From: Corticium candelabrum | Taxonomy: Eukaryota > Porifera > Homoscleromorpha > Homosclerophorida > Plakinidae | Direction of reading: 5' to 3' | Assembly (NCBI RefSeq): GCF_963422355.1 | Contig: NC_085104.1 | Span: 4,548,106-4,612,105 of the forward strand | Length of the DNA stretch: 64,000 nt | Shown: positions 43,201-54,000 of the stretch, one piece after another | Layout of the letters: every line of letters begins with the position of its first letter | Numbering within the stretch: the stretch's first letter is position 1 | Notes under the pieces: model-generated | Told to the model about the DNA's origin: nothing | The model's input: the letters and a program-made list of their open reading frames with translations, nothing else | The model's database searches: none | Translations under genes and position numbers: made by a program

Positions 43201-46187
43201 GCTGCGTAGCGCGCGTTGACAAGGACTTGACGTAATCTAATTCAACTTTACCTAGGAGAAGCAGGGGTGAAGATTCTAGCTGATAGTAAACAAAGTTCCT
43301 GCATTCAGTACAGCTGGTTGTACCAACGATGACGTGCTGCACTTCTTGACGGTGCAAGGTCAGGCAAAGGTAGATATCAAACTGAGATAGAAACACCTGA
43401 ACAGTTCTTAGTCAGAGCCAAGTAACAATTTAGGGGCCTTGAAAGGAAAGCACGGGCTGTTCCTGTGCGAGTTGGGAGAATGTGCCCACCACAAAGCTCG
43501 AACATGGATGACGTGAATCGCCTGCTACATCCGGTGCATCAAGCCTGTGCAGTTGCGCTGCAAGACACTCAGGAGCTCAAATTCTTACGCTGGGAAGACT
43601 AGACAGTACCTGAGGGCTAGTAGATGCCAAGAGAGTGAGCTTTTCAGCAGAGAAAATTCAGCAGTTTCCGCTAATAACCGTTGCTGAGTCAAATAAAGGT
43701 CAAACGAATTGGGGGCCGTACGATATTTCCTTCCAACTCTCTCTCATGACATTATTACCTGCAAACTGGTGCTGCAAAGAAAAAAAGACTGTCCGACGAA
43801 AGGGGCGTTACCTCGATTCAATGAGCGTGCGCTATCTCTCCTGGAGAGTAGCAAACGGAGACTGTGATAGTGTTGTTGTGTTAGCTAGTCACCTATAAAC
43901 CTATCTCAGGTGCGAAGTTGCAGAATGGCCTTTGCGTTTTCATGGGGGAGGTAGTTTCCGGTGAATGATGGTGGTGTCCGATGACCAGGGTCGCAGAGAA
44001 GGATCACGTTTACCGTCCTAGCATAACCGTTTCAAGCCTTTGGAAGTCCCACGTCTGGAATCACAGTCTTTACTAATCCTTCTTACTGTGGCCTCTAGCA
44101 AAGCTCAGTCTTACTTCGTTTACTTCTTGCATGGCTGTCCGATGATTGATGGTGTCCGATAACAGGGGCGTCGCTCTACATAGACTAAAGTGCGTTCACG
44201 AATTAGAGCGACTGGTGGAATGTAGGGTACACCCTAAGGCGTGGCGTAGTGCTGTATAAACGGATGTTACGTTGTCACAGAAGGCAATTAGCATCTATGT
44301 TTCAGAGCGTTTGGTGTCAATGACAAACTAGGTAACTATATTGTTACGTGAAAGTGTACGTATGAACGTGTTGCCTCTGGCTGCCTCGCTGGCTTGAAAC
44401 GCGGTTTGCTTCATGATGCAATGATATACTAAAAATTGCACTTTTGCTATAACCCATGACAACAGACCTGGATGTTTCTATGCGCTCACTGGTTGTATGT
44501 GTCAGTTGCCTCTTCTAGGAACAGCTTTAAGTACCAGATACATACACTCATTCACTTCTGGCTCAGAGAAGCGTCTGGAAACCACGAGAACTTGACTAAT
44601 TTGACCATACCAGAACCAAACTGACCAGCCATTTAGTGCATTCTTGAGCGTTGATGACATCCATTTGAGGACTTTGACCTACAGTTATGCTGCACAGCAC
44701 AACACAGGGATTGGTGGGTTTACGATGGAAAACATCAAGCGTCTGTGTAGAGAAGGTCTAGCAAACGTTACTGTGGAAAAGTGGGCAAACTGCGTGAGGC
44801 ACGTACGTGAGAAGGTGGAGAAGCATTACAGGACAATACACGGTGTGTTAGACGACGTTGTAGAGCAGATGGTCATTGAATTCGAAGTTGATCCTGAATC
44901 AGAAGATTCGTCGTCGTCTGAAACTGAAAGTTCCAAGGATGAAGAGTAGAAACGGACCTAGACGCACTCTTTCCTAGCTAGCTGACACCCCAACTGGGAA
45001 GTTTACTGTGTTGGGTTACTGTTAACAGCCTGCTAGCTATAACAATTATGTACTTAGCTTTACGCAATTAACCCTAATCCCGCCTTAGTCCCGCCTTTCT
45101 CCACCCCCTAATACATTAAAATACAGGAAATTGCTCTACTAACTTCAGCTACGTCTCTGTAGCCCAACAGTGAGTGTAATTAGATCCGGCAAGTGAAGAG
45201 CTTTCGATTGATACCAATATCCGCCCGGAGGACAACATCTTTGTCGCGCAAATGGCCAGTCTCTCTATTGCGTGAACGCACTTTTAGTGCTGCATTTGTA
45301 GTAGGGTAATCCGGGGCGACTCCGTGAATATCTAACCCTGTTCGAGCGTGAAGCGTCGTACCTCCAGTTTAGGGTTTGAATCTCTTCTACTATTAGTAAA
45401 CTACTTGACGTAGGATTATGAGTTCCATAGCAAGTCAATTGCTACTTGAATGGACATCCGGGACGGCGAAGCTACAAGCAACAAAAACGCCTCCTACACC
45501 GCACAGCAACTTCCTAGGGTACAGCGAAAGATCTAATAGGTATGCCTTATTTGTCACTACCACAATAGATGCAGTAAAGAAACGTACTCAAGCAAGCAAT
45601 AGTTACAACCATTCGTAAGTCGTAAGTTGCCAGAACCAAACTCTGTCACGAAGTTGCCCCACCCACAAGATTAGTAGCGTCGACGAAAGTCCCGAATTAT
45701 CTCAAGAACGATTAAGATTTCAGAGATGGTCACCCACGTGCTGATTGGCAGAAGGCTACTGCTCCATGCGGTAGTAAGATCAAGCGACTACAACACTCCT
45801 ACGTAGCAATATACGGGCGTGTATCAAATTACTCACGGAGTTACCCCGGTTTACCCTAGTAGTGTTGCATTTATCAAATACACCAAGTCTTTCAGTAGTA
45901 GGCGAGAAAGGTGAATCGCGTTTACACCGTAGTAGGACATAGTACCCATGCAAAGTAACGGCTGCGGCTCAGTGGCTCAGTAGCCTACTCTAGTAGGTTA
46001 ATTAATAAATTAAGTCTGCTCGCCACTCTACTCTTAGCTATAGCAAACTAGCCGACACACTCAAAATTGTCTATTGCAGTCCTTCTTAATTAACCATACA
46101 AGTGCAATTCCAGTTACCTGATTCATGTAGAAACAGCAAAAAGACTGCTGTGACCGCAAAGCAGCACAATACTCTAGCACTCGCCAT
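37128..46187 (-). CDS. Secreted thrombospondin type-1 repeat protein, paralog B (7 exons, 530 aa)
   Basis: Exons in transcript order: 46118-46187, 39831-39962, 39541-39768, 38444-38665, 38189-38380, 37776-37937 and 37128-37714, closing to 531 codons with every intron phase 1. The layout equals paralog A: signal peptide (MASARVLCCFAVTAVFLLFL), Cys-rich module, TSR-type modules (WSDWTEWATCC, WGEWSEWGRC, CEWASWSACSKNC, WTEWSEWSECDKGCG), then a tail with GSGSGSGSGSGG, DYNICCPPLKVYIKKSQECC, RRKRRS and the end DDTYFDME. Exon 1 is assigned by its 70-nt length, splice phase and near-identity to exon 1 of paralog A, across a 6155-bp intron; this link is the least certain part. The start lies about 420 bp from the DOCK gene's stop, on the same strand. 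No membrane segment. Function unknown. Confidence 0.85.
38040..38150. repeat. Dispersed repeat copy in intron 5 of TSR paralog B
   Basis: It shares the CAACATGTGAC, TAAATGTCC and TAATAT blocks, followed by GTCGACATGAAC and TGCATAGC, with 39425-39525 in intron 3 of the same gene. The two copies lie in the same orientation. Type of element unknown. Confidence 0.65.
39425..39525. repeat. Dispersed repeat copy in intron 3 of TSR paralog B
   Basis: Second copy of the repeat at 38040-38150 (TAACATGTGACCAAATAAAT, TAATATAGTGGACGTAAATC, TTGCATAGC). Intron 3 is 875 bp, against 68 bp in paralog A, so insertion of repeats explains the size difference. Confidence 0.65.
40051..40140 (+). repeat. tRNA-derived SINE-like element
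   Basis: Starts GTGCGACAGCTCAGTTGGTT, a good tRNA D-arm/A-box match, and aligns with 2925-3004 over about 75 bp. The B-box region is degenerate (GGTCGCTGGAGCC). A GT microsatellite follows at 40172-40218, a plausible tail. I do not call it a functional tRNA because acceptor and anticodon arms do not pair. Confidence 0.5.
40172..40218. repeat. (GT)n microsatellite
   Basis: GT tract directly downstream of the SINE-like element. Confidence 0.93.
41128..41748. mobile_element. TIR element (about 621 bp)
   Basis: The left end AGCCCAGTTCACAATAGCAC pairs with the right end, whose reverse complement reads AGCCTAGTTCACAATACGAC. The arms continue with related GACGCT / CCAGCGT-rich sequence (tandem CGTCCAGCGTT near 41221-41255). 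No transposase. The end sequence recurs once at 25677-25695 without a partner. Confidence 0.75.
44644..44949 (+). pseudogene. Transposase C-terminal fragment
   Basis: About 100 residues with a pattern seen at the C-terminus of IS630/Tc1-type DDE transposases in invertebrates: an AAQHNTGIGGF segment, then MENIKRLCREGLANVTVEKW, CVRHVREKVEKHY, then a GVLDDVVEQMVIEF segment and an acidic serine-rich end (SSSSETESSKDEE). No catalytic DDE segment is readable upstream, so it appears truncated. The superfamily is an inference from this pattern. Confidence 0.5.
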
Positions 46188-46603
46188 CTCTCAAACTCAA
46201 TGCCCACTCTTGCAGCGACGCCTCTACACGCAGCACAGGGAACAGGACAACGAACAATGACCTGCAAGCCGCAACGCAACCGTTGAAATGACTCGAGAGT
46301 GTGTGTGTGCATACCGGTTCTATTCCGCACAATGAACACACGGGTTCACCGTGTTCACTCACTCCCACACTTCCGCCACCGCCTCCGCCTCCTCACGTGA
46401 AGAAACCGCTAACGCCCGGCAAACAAACGAACAACGAATTTACAAACAGAAGCTCAAATTTACCCTTACTACAAACTGCGTTAGATTATTACAAACGTCA
46501 ACATACTCTGCACTTTTAGAGTCTCTCGAGTTTACAGTATTAGATAGATACAGTCAGTCTATAGAAGTAACCTGTAAACCCGACGTGCGTCATCAATTTT
46601 GAC
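46188..46603. promoter_or_regulatory. Short spacer between the DOCK stop and TSR paralog B start
   Basis: Both genes read on the minus strand. About 416 bp must hold the DOCK 3' UTR and the promoter of paralog B. I see no AATAAA for DOCK and no clear TATA box. An imperfect CT/CCG-rich stretch lies at 46365-46400. Confidence 0.4.
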
Positions 46604-48769
46604 CTACGGGGGAGAAAGTCTGTTAGGTGTTGGCGGTTTTTTCCTGCGATCTTCTTGAACGAAAGGATTGTTTGACACTTTCACCTCGCTTCCACCGTCA
46701 AAGACAGAATCCGTAGAAGCATTGTCAGCTTCAGACACATTTTCATCAAAAGCTGGACTGCGAACGCCATCGTCTCGGTCTGGTACCTGTGTAACCACAA
46801 CAACAGACAATGAAACACCATGCTGGATGCTGGTCTGGTGCGGTTCCAACGAGGAAACACAACACCAATCCCGCCCATTAACACCGGAATTTCCTCCACA
46901 GAATACATGATGTCACTTACCGGACTTAACGCTCCTAATGGTCGCGGAACAGTTCGCGGGGGAGGTATGCAAACATTGTTCTCCGCCATTACTTGTCCAT
47001 TGGACTGAGTGAACGTCGTCGTCTCTTGAGCGGGAGTGCTGAACATTGGTGTCACTCCTGGAGGCGGCGCAAACGGATTCAAGTTGCTCGATTGTGTTAC
47101 CTGCTGTGTCGACTGTGCGGGTATCGTGGCCTGTTGAGTATGTTGAGGTTGGGCAGCACGCGGTCTCTGCCTGACTGTCGAAGGCGACGTGCCCAATCCA
47201 CTTCGGGGTGAAGCTTGACTGGCAGGAGGAGGAAGACGATAGGGTAGGGCACTGCTGGCGTGACCTCCAGCTGAAGAACCAGCAGACAGGGACAAGGACG
47301 GCAACGAACTGCCAGAATAACCGGTATCCGGTTGTGAACGACGACGTGGCGCCCTGATGGGTAACGTAGGGCCGTCAGCCTTCACAAACAGCACAAATAA
47401 CAGAGTGGAATATAAGGCAAAATTTTTGGTCGGACATCAGCAAGAGGTTGACTGGCATTAAAAATTTTTGACATTCATTCTTATTTGCTTTCACAATATC
47501 AACATCAACATTTAGTTCAATTTCTCTATTTTTATTGGTGGCATCGTTTTTACTGCTGTATTTATTTGCCATCAAAATATAATCTGTTACAGGTACTCAC
47601 GCACCTGGGGATCATCTACTCTACAACTAGCTGCTTCTCTCAGTTGTCTAGACTTTTGGGTCACTCATTGATTCCCTACCATACATGCAATAACTATTAC
47701 CGCTTGACCAGTCATGTAGGTACCGTATGTCCGATCAAAGTAAAATTGTGGTCAGTCATGAACACCAGACCGACCGTTATATTCCACTCTGAATTATAAC
47801 AAAACCCGTAATGAACCAATATTAGTGCCAACACACCTCGCTTACAGTGGCAGAGCGTAAGAATGATGTCTGAGAATTGCCGGCTGTATTTTGATCTCTG
47901 CTTGAAGGTACACCCACCGGTTTACTCATTGTTGACAACCTCTTGGGTGGTAGTACAGGAGGTGGAGCATCGTAGACTTCCTGACTCGCTGTACCCAATT
48001 CACCAGCAGTGTGTAATTGAGTGTCTGAACAGCTAAACGAGAAATGTTACCAACTAAACAAAAGGCTACAGTAAATTATTCACTACCTCATAGTTATGTG
48101 TCTCAGAGTCTTAGTGTTGTTAGGCTGTAAGGTCTCATATCTGTCTTCTTCACCTTCAGCATTGTTTTCTTCTCCCTCCTTTGTTCCTCCAAGCAGATTA
48201 CCTTCCGAGCCTGATCGAACCATTTCATATGCGTGGCGAGTTGGTCTTGGCTTTGGAAGAAGCATTATTGTATTTCTGTCTCCCCCTGGTGGTAGGGGTG
48301 GTAGGGCCCTGAACAGTCGGTAAATGCACATGTCAAGTCACCAAACATATAGAAATATGATACACCTGTTCTGCATGGGTAATGGCACAGCAAATTCATT
48401 TCCATGTCGTTCCGAAGAAGGCATTCCGACTACTGAAGATCGTAAGGTTGCAGGTGATCGACTTGGCCGTGGAGTAACAGGTTCTCTGTAACTTCCTCTC
48501 CCTGCTACAGTTTGACTACGACTCACTTGGCGACGCCGTGTTGCTGGCGAATCAGATTCAGTAAGAATCTAAACAAATTCTTCTTGACTAACCAGATCAA
48601 CAAGGAAATTTTATATTCAATAAATTCCTAATGTAGGTGTACACCAGGACTGCAACAACTGAAAGTGATAGGGACACTGTACATTGCACAAACCAACAAA
48701 CTAACCTCTGCATTTTTAACACCAGGAATAATAAAAGCAACCGTGGTGGAAGTCTGAGTGCAGACGCAT

Positions 48770-48835
<66 letters not shown>

Positions 48836-48858
48836 ACACACACACACACACTCATACA

Positions 48859-48923
<65 letters not shown>

Positions 48924-49035
48924 GCACACGTGCACGCATGCACGCACGCACGTGCACACACACACACACCCCACACACATGCGTGCACACACGCACGCAC
49001 GCACGTGCACACACACACACCCCACACACATGCGT

Positions 49036-49105
<70 letters not shown>

Positions 49106-50836
49106 CCCCAATGCATAATAAAATGAAGACAAGTACCAACTACCTACCTACTGATACCCAAACGATCACCAGAGCCTATACATATGACCTGTACAAAATG
49201 TACAGCACAAAATTGTCACTCATTAGGTTGAGCACTACAAATTGTAATCTTGGGTGATTTACTTGACAGTTCGTAGAGGAATTGATTAGGAATACCATCT
49301 TACCACCTTTCTTTGCACATACAGTTTTGCATGAAGCAAGTTCTCTGTGTATTCAGATTTAAGTTAAGCCAAGACCCTCCACATGTCAGGTACATTTGGA
49401 AGTATTGTGTTCAACAATGCTGTGAATCAATAGATATTTTACTTGACGAAATTACTCCACTTCCTAACTGTTCTACCATACCATGTACTAAAAGACCACC
49501 TCTGCCACCAACTATAAAGCTCAATAATAAAACAATTCGAACAAACTCCTAGGCATGCCCTAGTCCAGCTAGCTACCCCTCCCACCCAGAAGGGAGAAAA
49601 GGTCTAGAGACTTTGGCTGACTGCTGGTGTGCTTCGTGAAATGTCAATGCCCTAACCTTGCACACATCATTTATTATATCACATGAGTTCGACACGCACA
49701 TAGAGATAGCTATAATCATGATCATGCACCCCGTCTCACTTTGGTAGTGGTGTAACATACCCTACTCCATTTATCAAGCCCAGAGCAGTAGAGATTGTGT
49801 GGTTGCCCTGACTGAGCTGTTCACACATGCTGTGGCTGCTCAACTCACACGTCTTCTACCATCTTCAAACCCAAGCAGTCAATTGTACTGCCAAGAAAGC
49901 TATATTTACTTGTCTTGCTTCAAACAGCTGGAGAAGATCGAATGAGAAATTTAAGGAACTAGTCAGCAACAATACAAGATTTCTCAACAGCATATGAAAT
50001 GGCACTAACTTCATGTTGTTTGTCATAAATAAGTAACCATTCATTCAGCTGCTGTTGAAGTGGCCACAAGAATATCTGATACAGCAACACGAAACCAGAC
50101 AAGACAGTTAGAACTTTTGATGATGCCATACACACCCTCCTCCAGGGCGAAACTGCGCTTTCAATCAATTGCTCAATTGTTCTGGCTGATTTTCAACTAG
50201 AGCACACCAGAAGTTGCCCTAAACTCTCTAGACTCTTCTTTTCTGGGTGAGAGGGGCTAGGTAGCTAGACTAAGCATGCTCCTGCTGCAGTCTCCAGCAT
50301 GGCTTTGTACTTTAGGAATACCACAGACTACTGTGCATAAATAAACAAAATCCCTAATATAGTCTACTGAAATACACTCATCGGCAAGTGAGTGACTCAG
50401 CCTCATTCCTACTCCAAGATTCCCTCGTCTAATATAACTCAAACTATGTCAGTTGTAGTCCATGCATAATGTGTGAGGGTATAACCCACTTGCAGTGAAT
50501 GCCTGAGTAAGTGCATGCAACTACATACAATACACTAAATCTACAGTAACAGAGGTTACTTCTCTCGCCACGTTGACTTGCATATCTTTGTAACACTTCT
50601 CCAGGTTCTCATGAAACGGTTTGAGATTTGGTGGTACACGTTCACTATGCAATGACAAACCGACCTGCAGTAACTCAACCTACACACAAATAATGTTACA
50701 CAAACAACAAACATCCTGTAAATAGATCTCCAACCTGCTCATGGATCAACTGTTTGAGCTTGTTCAGCATGTCTAGATCATCAGGATTCTCTTCAAGGTA
50801 TGTGGATACAAAGAAAACCTATCATATAAATATGCA

Positions 50837-50933
<97 letters not shown>

Positions 50934-50941
50934 TGCACGCA

Positions 50942-51024
<83 letters not shown>

Positions 51025-54000
51025 ACAAGAACATCAAGAATGCTCAGATACAGTACACAAGTACAAACACTCAGCGCTAGCTCAAAGAGACTCTCACTAT
51101 TTGTAGCAAATACAAACCAACTGTGATTACAACATGACAACATAAAATAATAAAGACACATGTCTATTATGCCCTCATGACTTCTACGTACTACGCAGCA
51201 CATGCATTACACACAAAAAGACAATTATTGACAGCTCAACCTAACTGCTAAGTCAACTGTTATTGTGATGACCTCAAATTCTAAGATACGCAAGCAACTA
51301 AAAGTGAATGTGAACAATGGTTTCACCTGCTGAGACATTAGCCACACAAGGGTACTTCATACTGTCAGTCAACTTTGCCAGTGACTGTAATATTTACAAC
51401 AATCAATCAGCCAGTATTATTTCCACTACACTTAACAACACCCCTCATTCAACTTTAGTCTTAGAAATATCTCCTCGCAATGCTCTATGCAATTTGCAAA
51501 AAATCAAATTTTCGATAAACTACTTCTGAACAGTTGCACAAGTTTTTTGTTCTCAGTATTGGTGAGTATCACCAATACTAAAAACCCATTTTCATATTAT
51601 CCAAGCAACTCAGACTCATGCTTCTAGTAAGCCATCAATGCAAAAAAGGACTTGGTGAGCTGCATGCTCTGCAAACAATTTCAAAAATTGATAAATTTCA
51701 AAATATTCATTAAGACAATAAACTGTAAAAAAAATTACTGGCGTCAGGTAGCATTGGCTTCTAGCCTACTCAGATTGCAACTTAGTATTGTATAAGCTTG
51801 GTAAGAGCTCATGCAAAAGCCCAAGTTCCAACTTCTAGTGCACACTTTTTCATCTTCAATTATGGAAAGTTTGCCAATCTTCCACAACCATCATACCCTT
51901 AGTGTGCAAGCTTTGTTCAGTACTATCCAGTCTTATTTCAAAATCTTCATTGTTCACATTATCAATTTGCTTCTGTCTTGCAATATCACCTACATTGCCA
52001 TTCCTTCCTCTCATAGATAAATAAGCACTCACAACTAAGTTCTACATATCTTATTGCTTTCAAGAGAGCAACAACAGCTACAAAAGAATGCATTGCAATA
52101 TAGTCATTTTCAATATTAAAAATCTTAACATATTATATTATCAATTGTTTGAAATCCACCATACATGGCATATTACACAATAAATATCAGCCAATAAATC
52201 ATGCAATCTAAGAACACCAGACAATTCAACAGATAGGTAGACAAGAAGACAAGCAGTTGTGCTAGAAATGTCAGTAGAATGTGTGACAAATAAATGAAAG
52301 GCAAAGAAGCATGCAGACAACATAGAGTACTAGTTGACCATTAACAACATCATGCCTTCTGATAGTTGCTAAATCCACCCATAACAGCAGCATCAATCAT
52401 TCCTTTCAGAAGCATGCTCAAAGGGTTGATATTAAGAGTAGCATCTGCTTGATATTGGTCTAAGATTGCGCGTAATTCAAGCAGCTTCGATGTCATCTGC
52501 TCCAATGCAGTTTTAAGAGGACTCAATTCCTCCTGAACCAACAAGTTACAAAATTAGGCAAGCCAGACTTCAATTCAATACAATCAATACCTACCTTTTC
52601 TGCAAACACAATCTCAGAGCAGCTCAAGGTACCTGGTAATTTGCTGGTTGTTGTCAATGTGTTCTTCTCTAGCCACAAAGTCTGCAATACATAAAACAAT
52701 TCAAATGACCTGCACCTATTAACACCACAATCACTCCAACCTTGAATTCTAACTCCTTGTCTTTCTTGCCACGATGAAATGGTCGAGAAAATGTGAAAGT
52801 TTTCACCTCATTGAACTTGTAGTAGCTAATATTTTTGACAAACTAACGTTGCCAACTGGTACAATATAACATCATGCATAAACTAAACTGTGTAATTTCA
52901 TTTTTGGCATTCTTCTGCTGAAACACTTCCGGAATTTCAGGCACAGGAGAAACGCTGCAAACCTGCAAGTCTACAAAGCAATGCGCAAGTTAAGACAGAC
53001 ATTTACCTAACAATAACTAAGTGTGCCCTACATTGACCATCAGATTTCAAAATGTCATCACCAGGAGGATTTAGTGATTGCATCAGCTACACAACAGAAA
53101 ACACTTTGCAGAAGCAATTGCCAAGACATACCTGACTGACATACTTGAGCTTGCGGGCACTGAGACAGGAGACGCTGGTTAAACCCGGGCAGTTTTTCCA
53201 GTTCCATGCCTCTAAAAACATAACGCTTGTTCTAAACACAAAAGTTATCTCAATCAGCTGCACTCCAATGAAATTCCAATGAAAGAAAAGCAAGTACTCT
53301 CAAAAATGGTGGCCAACCAAGCCCAAAAAATCCTACTGCACAGTAGATAGGTTCACCTCTACCGCCACTTGTTATTTGGTCATAGAACATTGCTTGAGTT
53401 TGCTACATCAACAACATAAACTGAAATAGTATCTTATATCTCAAGTACAATATAATACCAAAGTTTGACTCAGTCGACGATAATCAAATAGTTCAGTTTC
53501 ATATTGCTCTACCAACTGCTTGCATAACCGAATGCCTTCTTCCCACACCTACATAAACAGTTAGATAAATAAATGATCAACAACATGCCACTTTACCTTT
53601 CCCTTGTCAAAATGACTTATCGCTTCCTTCAGAAGTCTTTCCTTCCGTTCACGCTCACGTTCAGCAGGGTGTCTACCCTGTGGGGTCAAAGCCACATCTT
53701 TCCACTGTTTAGCAGACACAGCCCATTTGCTATACTACAGCAATCTAAAGCATCTACCAGAATCCATGTAGTACCTCAAGCATGTCAGCATGAAGCAAGA
53801 CAGTGAACCCAGCCTCAGCAAAGCTCCCTGCTTCCAAGTGAAGTTCACAGAGTTTGTCAATGTAACGAATATACATCTGTGGCCGACCAATTTCACGATA
53901 ATAAGTCTATAATTGAAGAGAAAACTTCTTCACTCAATAATGTAATGTAACAGCATCAAAATGACTACGAACCAAGAGATTTACAGTACAAACAGTCCGT

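Larger units (their letters stand above)
39963..46117. other. Intron 1 of TSR paralog B, rich in transposon debris
   Basis: It contains a SINE-like stretch (40051-40140), a GT microsatellite (40172-40218), a TIR element (41128-41748) and a transposase C-terminal fragment (44644-44949). I found no other coding sequence. Frames such as 43635-43898 and 45418-45618 match nothing known. Confidence 0.6.

Noticed and set aside
48637-49257. Overlapping long frames rich in Thr-His or Cys-Val
   Set aside because: They are translations of the CA/GT microsatellite in all frames, not genes. The same applies at 3131-3555, 50754-51203 and 1831-2070.
52843-52888. Acceptor at 52843 for the DOCK exon encoding YYKFNEV
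   Set aside because: It would shift the frame. The acceptor at 52826 (ATATTAG) gives correct phase and better alignment (ITHYYKFNEV).
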